From positions 1-53,698 of the forward strand of contig HF985658.1 of NCBI GenBank assembly GCA_000431155.1: a stretch of DNA of 53,698 nt. Reading direction: 5' to 3'. The position numbers and the translations under genes were made by a program. The DNA comes from Bacteroides sp. CAG:927. Lineage in GTDB: Bacteria; Bacteroidota; Bacteroidia; Bacteroidales; Muribaculaceae. Shown piece after piece: positions 49,833 to 53,698 of the stretch (positions within the stretch are counted from its first letter, which is position 1; every line of letters starts with the position of its first letter). Below the pieces are notes generated by a model. It had not been told where the DNA came from. It was given only the letters and a program-made list of their open reading frames with translations, and ran no database searches.

Positions 49833-50300
49833 TTAAAATGATCCTGTTAAACCGGCTATTACAACAAAAATAGCGTAAAACACAATCCACACAATGCCGC
49901 AAATGAAACCGATAGTGGTCCATTTCTTGGCATCGGCAGAAGCCTTGCGCGCCCCGGCGAAGTCACCGATAGAGAACCTTGACGACACGGAACTGGCCTT
50001 GACTATGCCGACAATGCCGAAAGGGATGCAACAGAAAAGTGTGACAAGGATGGATTCGGCGAGCCATGTTTTGGGGCAAACCTCAGTGCCGGCATCGATA
50101 GGGTCAAACGATTGGGCGGCCTGAGGAACCGGACCGGCAGAGGAAAACAAGGGAGCAAGTTCAGGGATATTGCCGGCGGGCGCCCAGTCGCTCATACCTT
50201 CGCGCCAAACGGGAGTGGAAGGTGTGACCCCATGGGCAGCCATCTCCTCAATAGTGAAGGGACCGGCCTGCTGATTGTTTTCTACAATAAAGAATTTCAT
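49833..50300 (-). CDS. GYF_2 + CD225/dispanin-like membrane protein, 155 aa
   Basis: Residues 1-50 are a GYF_2/DUF4339 domain (FFIVENNQQAGPFTIEEMAA and VWREGMSDWAPAGNIPEL). A short Pro/Ala linker follows, then a CD225-like two-helix region: TWLAESILVTLFCCIPFGIV followed by GIVKASSV at about res. 78-105, and a helix near the C-terminus (IGFICGIVWIVFYAIFVVIAG). Such proteins are common in Bacteroidota and likely mediate protein contacts at the inner membrane; no function is established. It lies 15 nt after ruvC. Confidence 0.88.
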   Translation of the reverse strand: MKFFIVENNQQAGPFTIEEMAAHGVTPSTPVWREGMSDWAPAGNIPELAPLFSSAGPVPQAAQSFDPIDAGTEVCPKTWLAESILVTLFCCIPFGIVGIVKASSVSSRFSIGDFAGARKASADAKKWTTIGFICGIVWIVFYAIFVVIAGLTGSF

Positions 50301-50315
50301 GATTGATATAATGAT

Positions 50316-50909
50316 TTATTTAACTTTATCAGGGTTACGGAGAATGAACTCTTTCCAAGATTTGCATGAGGAGCGGGCCGCGGCAGGCTTGGAGCTTTCA
50401 TAGAAATGGCACAATGCCGCACCGAGGGCATCGGTGCTGTCAAGCTGCGGGAGGAGCGATTCCTGAGGAATGTCGAGTATGCGGCGAAGCATTTCACGCA
50501 CCTGCTCCTTGGAGGCGGCACCATTGCCGGTGATGGCCATTTTGATTTTACGCGGCTCGTACTCCACGATGGGTATGTCGCGGCACAATGCGGCTGCCAT
50601 GGCCACCCCCTGCGCCCTGCCGAGCTTGAGCATGCTCTGCACGTTTTTGCCAAAGAACGGGGCCTCAATGGCCATTTCATCAGGAAGATACTGCTCTACA
50701 AGGCCGAGCACACGCTCATATATGCGCCCCAGACGGCGGTAATGGCTCTCAAACTTGCTCAGCTCAATGACACCCATCGCTATCATAACCGGCTTGCGTG
50801 CAGCAACGCCCAAAATGCCATAACCCATGACATTGGTGCCGGGGTCGATGCCAATGATAATGCGATCGTAGGCGGCAAGCGGCGATGATGAACGTGCGGC
50901 GGATGTCAT
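50316..50909 (-). CDS. ruvC: Crossover junction endodeoxyribonuclease RuvC
   Basis: Holliday-junction resolvase, 197 aa. The RNase H-like fold carries the acidic catalytic set: Asp in IIGIDPGTNVMGYG (res. about 18-31), Glu in MAIEAPFFGKNVQS, and the C-terminal DSTDALGAALCHFYE. QLGRAQG-like KLGRAQGVAMAAA and YEPRKIKMAITGNGAASKEQV are typical. It has a 12-residue N-terminal extension and about 25 extra residues at the C-terminus compared with E. coli RuvC. Its start overlaps the DUF4286 stop by 4 nt. ruvA and ruvB are not in the window. Confidence 0.95.
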   Translation of the reverse strand: MTSAARSSSPLAAYDRIIIGIDPGTNVMGYGILGVAARKPVMIAMGVIELSKFESHYRRLGRIYERVLGLVEQYLPDEMAIEAPFFGKNVQSMLKLGRAQGVAMAAALCRDIPIVEYEPRKIKMAITGNGAASKEQVREMLRRILDIPQESLLPQLDSTDALGAALCHFYESSKPAAARSSCKSWKEFILRNPDKVK

Positions 50910-51217
50910 AGGGGCAAAATATCCATGAATGATGAGAAGAAAAGTACTTTTTGGGGATGCAGCTTCATTATGGCCTGCCGAAGGGCCGCTCCCCTGCCCT
51001 CATCGTGCCAACGGCGGGCATCGGCCACATTGACGGCAGTGAACTGCACGGCATAGGTGAGCGCATCAGGCTCCACACTGTGCTCCACGAGCATGAGCTG
51101 GGGCGAGGTGAATATGCCCGATCCAACGGCATCGGGGATATAGGTAGTGCGCACCCAGTCAAGGAAGCTGCTGCGAACGGAAACATGCACGTAGAAAGTA
51201 GTGTTGAGCTGTATCAT
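50906..51217 (-). CDS. DUF4286-family protein, 103 aa
   Basis: Small soluble ferredoxin-like alpha/beta protein (MIQLNTTFYVHVSVRSSFLDWV, YAVQFTAVNVADARRWHDEG, KVLFFSSFMDIL), matching the Bacteroidota DUF4286 group. Its function is unknown. It overlaps both neighbours by 4 nt (glycosyltransferase upstream, ruvC downstream), so it is translationally coupled in the operon. Co-occurrence with ruvC may be only positional. Confidence 0.85.
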   Translation of the reverse strand: MIQLNTTFYVHVSVRSSFLDWVRTTYIPDAVGSGIFTSPQLMLVEHSVEPDALTYAVQFTAVNVADARRWHDEGRGAALRQAIMKLHPQKVLFFSSFMDILPL

Positions 51218-51975
51218 TGCGGATGAGATGAGCGCATGGCGCGACGGTTGTTAAGAAAACGCGGAATGAAGCGCAGATGACGCGCCACAGTGGGGACGGT
51301 GCCGTAATAACGGCACATGATGCGAAACCGCTCCCACAGGCTGCGGCCGCGATGGGAGGTGGTGGCACCCTCGCAGAGATAATTTATCAATGTGTGAGGG
51401 ATATAGATGTTTTTTCGTGAATGCTGGAGACAGCGTATGCACCATTCAAAATCGGCAGAGTAGCGATAGCGAGTGTTGTAGGGCATGGCGATGCGTGCAA
51501 GCACTATAAACGCCTGATGGCAGACAACCATGCCTTGCGCAAAGGATTTGTAGGAGAGTTTGGGAGGCGCAATGAGATGTCTGGGGCCAAGGTAGCGTCC
51601 CTCGGCATCAACTATATCAGTCTGCCCGTAGAGCACTCCCGGAAAATGATTTTTCATTATAGCCCCGGCAATGACGGCGAGGGTGTCGGGAGCATGAAAC
51701 GCATCACCGGCGTTAAGGAAAATCAGGTATTTGCCGCAGGCACGATCCATGCCCTTGTTCATGGCATCGTATATTCCACGGTCGGGTTCGGAGACGATGC
51801 GGGTGCAGCTCGTGGCGAGTGAACGGGCAATCTGAAGCGTAGAGTCCTTGGAAGCTCCGTCCACGATGATGTGCTCATAGTCGCGACAAGTCTGCAGGGC
51901 TACACTCTGCATGGTGACGGCGATGGTGTCGGCGGCATTGTAACAAACAGTGATTATGGAAAATAACGGCTGCAT
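51214..51975 (-). CDS. Family 2 glycosyltransferase, 253 aa
   Basis: GT-A fold: FSIITVCYNAADTIAVTMQS at the N-terminus, HIIVDGASKDST, VSEPDRGIYDAMNKGMDRAC and YLIFLNAGDAF (the DxD-equivalent is NAGD). It resembles the WcaA/colanic-acid-type GT2 group. The C-terminal part is basic (RHLRFIPRFLNNRRAMRSS), suggesting peripheral membrane contact. It probably adds a sugar in envelope polysaccharide or LPS synthesis; donor and acceptor are unknown. It sits 18 nt after lptB, which fits an envelope role. Confidence 0.88.
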   Translation of the reverse strand: MQPLFSIITVCYNAADTIAVTMQSVALQTCRDYEHIIVDGASKDSTLQIARSLATSCTRIVSEPDRGIYDAMNKGMDRACGKYLIFLNAGDAFHAPDTLAVIAGAIMKNHFPGVLYGQTDIVDAEGRYLGPRHLIAPPKLSYKSFAQGMVVCHQAFIVLARIAMPYNTRYRYSADFEWCIRCLQHSRKNIYIPHTLINYLCEGATTSHRGRSLWERFRIMCRYYGTVPTVARHLRFIPRFLNNRRAMRSSHPQ

Positions 51976-51993
51976 GGAACGGAGATGATGCGG

Positions 51994-52887
51994 TTAATTG
52001 AATTTCTTGCGATTGAATATGAACTGGGTGCCGAGATATTTTTCGCGCACGACGGGGTTCTCGGCCAGCTGCTCGGAAGTGCCCTGAAACAGGATTTTGC
52101 CATCAAAAAGCAGATAAGCGCGGTCGGTGATGGAGAGTGTTTCGGGAGCGTTGTGGTCGGTGATGAGGATGCCGATGTTCTTTTCCTTAAGGCTGTAAAC
52201 TACCCGCTGAATATCCTCTACGGCGATGGGGTCAACACCGGCAAACGGCTCGTCAAGCATGATGAACTTGGGGTTGATGGCAAGGCACCGCGCAATTTCG
52301 GTGCGTCGGCGTTCGCCTCCGGAGAGCTGGTCACCGAGATTCTTGCGCACGTGCTGCAACGAAAATTCGTCAAGCAGACTTTCAAGCTTTTCTTTCTGAT
52401 ATTCAACGGTGGTTTTAGTCATCTGGAGGACGGCACGGATATTGTCTTCCACCGAAAGTTTGCGGAACACGGAAGGCTCCTGCGCGAGATAACCGATGCC
52501 GTACTGGGCACGGCGGTACACAGGATACTTGGTGATGTTCATGTCGTTGATGTATATCTGCCCCTCGTTGGGGATGATAAGGCCGGTGGTCATGTAGAAT
52601 GTGGTGGTTTTGCCGGCACCGTTAGGGCCCAGCAGGCCCACAATCTCGCCTTGTGTCACATCAATGGACACATGATTGACCACGGTGCGCTTGCCGTATT
52701 TCTTCACGAGATTCTCGGTACGGAGCACCATGTGGTCGGGGGTGCCTTTGTGCGGTGTGTGGGCCGGGGCCACGGGCGAGTCGGGAACGGGAGGACGCTG
52801 CTCGGCCTCGGGATTGTCCAGCTCGTAAAGCACTGGGGCATCCTCGGTAATGTATTGTTTATCGTCGCGTGTAATGCTAATAGCCAT
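51994..52887 (-). CDS. lptB: LPS export ABC transporter ATPase LptB
   Basis: Energises LPS extraction from the inner membrane with LptF/G. Walker A is GLLGPNGAGKTTTFYM, followed by QYGIGYLAQEPSVFRKLSVEDNI, the signature LSGGERRRTEIARCLA, Walker B FIMLDEPFAGVDPIAV and the switch LITDHNAPETLSITDRAYLL, all LptB-specific. At 297 aa it carries about 52 extra N-terminal residues, acidic and Pro-rich (res. 1-52), before MVLRTENLVKKYG, compared with the usual 240 aa. An internal start there (ATG at 52731) is possible. It follows udk by 8 nt. Confidence 0.93.
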   Translation of the reverse strand: MAISITRDDKQYITEDAPVLYELDNPEAEQRPPVPDSPVAPAHTPHKGTPDHMVLRTENLVKKYGKRTVVNHVSIDVTQGEIVGLLGPNGAGKTTTFYMTTGLIIPNEGQIYINDMNITKYPVYRRAQYGIGYLAQEPSVFRKLSVEDNIRAVLQMTKTTVEYQKEKLESLLDEFSLQHVRKNLGDQLSGGERRRTEIARCLAINPKFIMLDEPFAGVDPIAVEDIQRVVYSLKEKNIGILITDHNAPETLSITDRAYLLFDGKILFQGTSEQLAENPVVREKYLGTQFIFNRKKFN

Positions 52888-52895
52888 AAGGAAGA

Positions 52896-53525
52896 TTATT
52901 CGTGGGTGCGGCGTGCTTTGCGCAACCGCGCTTCAATGTAATCAGTAAGGAGATTGATAGCCACCATGTTATTGCCACCCTGAGGCACGATGAGGTCGGC
53001 GAAACGCTTAGAAGGCTCAATATACATGGAATGCATGGGCTTGAGAACTTCCTCATAGCGGGTGATGACCATCATGGGTGTGCGCCCACGCTCCACACAG
53101 TCGCGTGCAATGACGCGAATGAGCCTGTCGTCGGCATCGGCATCCACAAACACCTTTACATCCATCATGGAGCGGAGGACGGGGTCGGTAAGGACAAGTA
53201 TGCCCTCGACAATGACCACATCGCGTGGCTCAACATGAACCGTCTCGGGCTGGCGGGTGCAAGTGAGATAGGAGTATGTGGGCATTTCAATGGCCTTGCC
53301 CTCCTTGAGCATGTTGAGATGACTGACGAGAAGCGGCCATTCGATGGCAGCGGGCTCGTCGAAGTTAATCTTACTGCGCTGCTCGGGGGGCACATGACTT
53401 GAATCCTTGTAGTAAGAATCCTGCGGGAGAACGGCCACCTCGCCGGGAGGAAGGCTATTGATTATTTTGTTGACCACGGTGGTTTTGCCGGAACCGGTGC
53501 CACCTGCAATTCCAATAATAAGCAT
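52896..53525 (-). CDS. udk: Uridine kinase
   Basis: Phosphorylates uridine/cytidine in pyrimidine salvage. P-loop GIAGGTGSGKTTVVNKI (res. about 5-21), VLPQDSYYKDSSHVP, NFDEPAAIEWPLL, VVIVEGILVLTDPVLRSMMD and RVIARDCVERGRTPMMVITRY are diagnostic. It has 209 aa, the family size. The start at 53525 (MLIIGIAGGTG) is chosen; the longer frame to 53594 runs back through the promoter. First gene of the seven-gene minus-strand run ending with the ROK kinase. Confidence 0.95.
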   Translation of the reverse strand: MLIIGIAGGTGSGKTTVVNKIINSLPPGEVAVLPQDSYYKDSSHVPPEQRSKINFDEPAAIEWPLLVSHLNMLKEGKAIEMPTYSYLTCTRQPETVHVEPRDVVIVEGILVLTDPVLRSMMDVKVFVDADADDRLIRVIARDCVERGRTPMMVITRYEEVLKPMHSMYIEPSKRFADLIVPQGGNNMVAINLLTDYIEARLRKARRTHE

Positions 53526-53550
53526 AAACGGGTGTTTGAATACAATTACA

Positions 53551-53558
53551 CAAAGATA
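53551..53558 (-). promoter_or_regulatory. -7 element of the udk-lptB operon
   Basis: TATCTTTG on minus, 25 nt before the udk ATG. No perfect -33 box at 19 nt. Confidence 0.55.
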
Positions 53559-53594
53559 GGAATTTTCGGACAGAGATAATAAAAATAGCGGCAA

Positions 53595-53698
53595 AAATTA
53601 TTTTTCACACCAATAAGAGGTACAAATATCCGAAAAAACATTAAATTCGCGGAGAAGTTTTATTTTTACGCGTAAATATTATCTGACATGAAATATGT
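53595..53698 (+). other. Intergenic end of window, possible start of a plus-strand gene
   Basis: AT-rich. TATTTTTA at 53661-53668 is one base from a -7 box and overlaps a 12-bp palindrome TTTACGCGTAAA (53665-53676). An ATG at 53688 (ATG AAA TAT) could begin a gene divergent from udk, but only eleven bases are visible. Confidence 0.25.

Noticed and set aside
53665..53676. TTTACGCGTAAA palindrome as an operator
   Set aside because: Only 12 bp, in an AT-rich end of the window, and the downstream gene cannot be seen. Not enough to call a site.
1..53698. CRISPR arrays, tRNA/rRNA genes, insertion sequences
   Set aside because: No regularly spaced repeats of CRISPR size, no cloverleaf with a TTCGA arm that I could find, and no transposase motif were seen on either strand. 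A tRNA or covariance scan would settle the RNA genes.

Overview
The window comes from a Gram-negative Bacteroidota genome, most likely order Bacteroidales. This rests on recurrent promoters of the form TTTG-N19/20-TAnnTTTG, weak or absent Shine-Dalgarno sequences, LptB, TonB-dependent uptake, lipoproteins with an acidic export signal, BspA-like leucine-rich repeats, and secreted proteins with a common C-terminal tail. The repertoire resembles gut Muribaculaceae, but the family is an inference.

Layout. 1-1.6 kb is an accessory-looking patch: a strong promoter, a structured leader with a 20-bp repeat, two small genes of unknown function and a repeat-dense non-coding tract with an 18-bp inverted repeat and iteron-like 11-mers. 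1.6-4.5 kb holds an SMR exporter, an AT-rich orphan gene between 29-bp direct repeats, and a pair of small membrane genes, one apparently frameshifted. 4.5-8.4 kb is the nucleotide-loop part of cobalamin synthesis: cobU-cobT-cobS-cobC, divergent from a phosphoglycerate-mutase-like protein with an altered nucleophile. 8.5-20.1 kb interrupts the B12 genes with a beta-helix gene broken by a stop, a secreted LRR protein, a metal exporter, a divergent GH13 enzyme, a LuxR-type regulator, a GNAT enzyme, and an hcp-cupin pair divergent from a DUF488 gene.

20.1-31.6 kb is the corrin-ring part. A minus-strand operon (cbiA, pduO-type adenosyltransferase, cbiP, cobD, cbiB) diverges from a plus-strand operon of four two-function fusions: CbiH-CbiC, CbiE-CbiT, CbiG-CbiF and CbiJ-CbiD. 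31.6-38.9 kb is the B12 uptake locus on the minus strand: consensus promoter, cobalamin riboswitch, btuB, a BtuG-like surface lipoprotein, btuF, btuC, btuD. The window thus holds salvage, late biosynthesis and uptake together. CbiK/CbiX and CbiL (chelatase and C20 methyltransferase) are not here, and only the uptake operon has a visible riboswitch.

39-47 kb holds a DUF4143 ATPase and two divergent large secreted paralogues with GEVED-like and B-repeat-like modules. 47-53.7 kb is housekeeping: trmN6 and a CPBP protease on plus, then a seven-gene minus-strand run (udk, lptB, glycosyltransferase, DUF4286, ruvC, GYF_2/CD225 protein, ROK kinase). I see no tRNA, rRNA, CRISPR array or intact transposase. 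All family assignments come from reading motifs by eye; no search was run.
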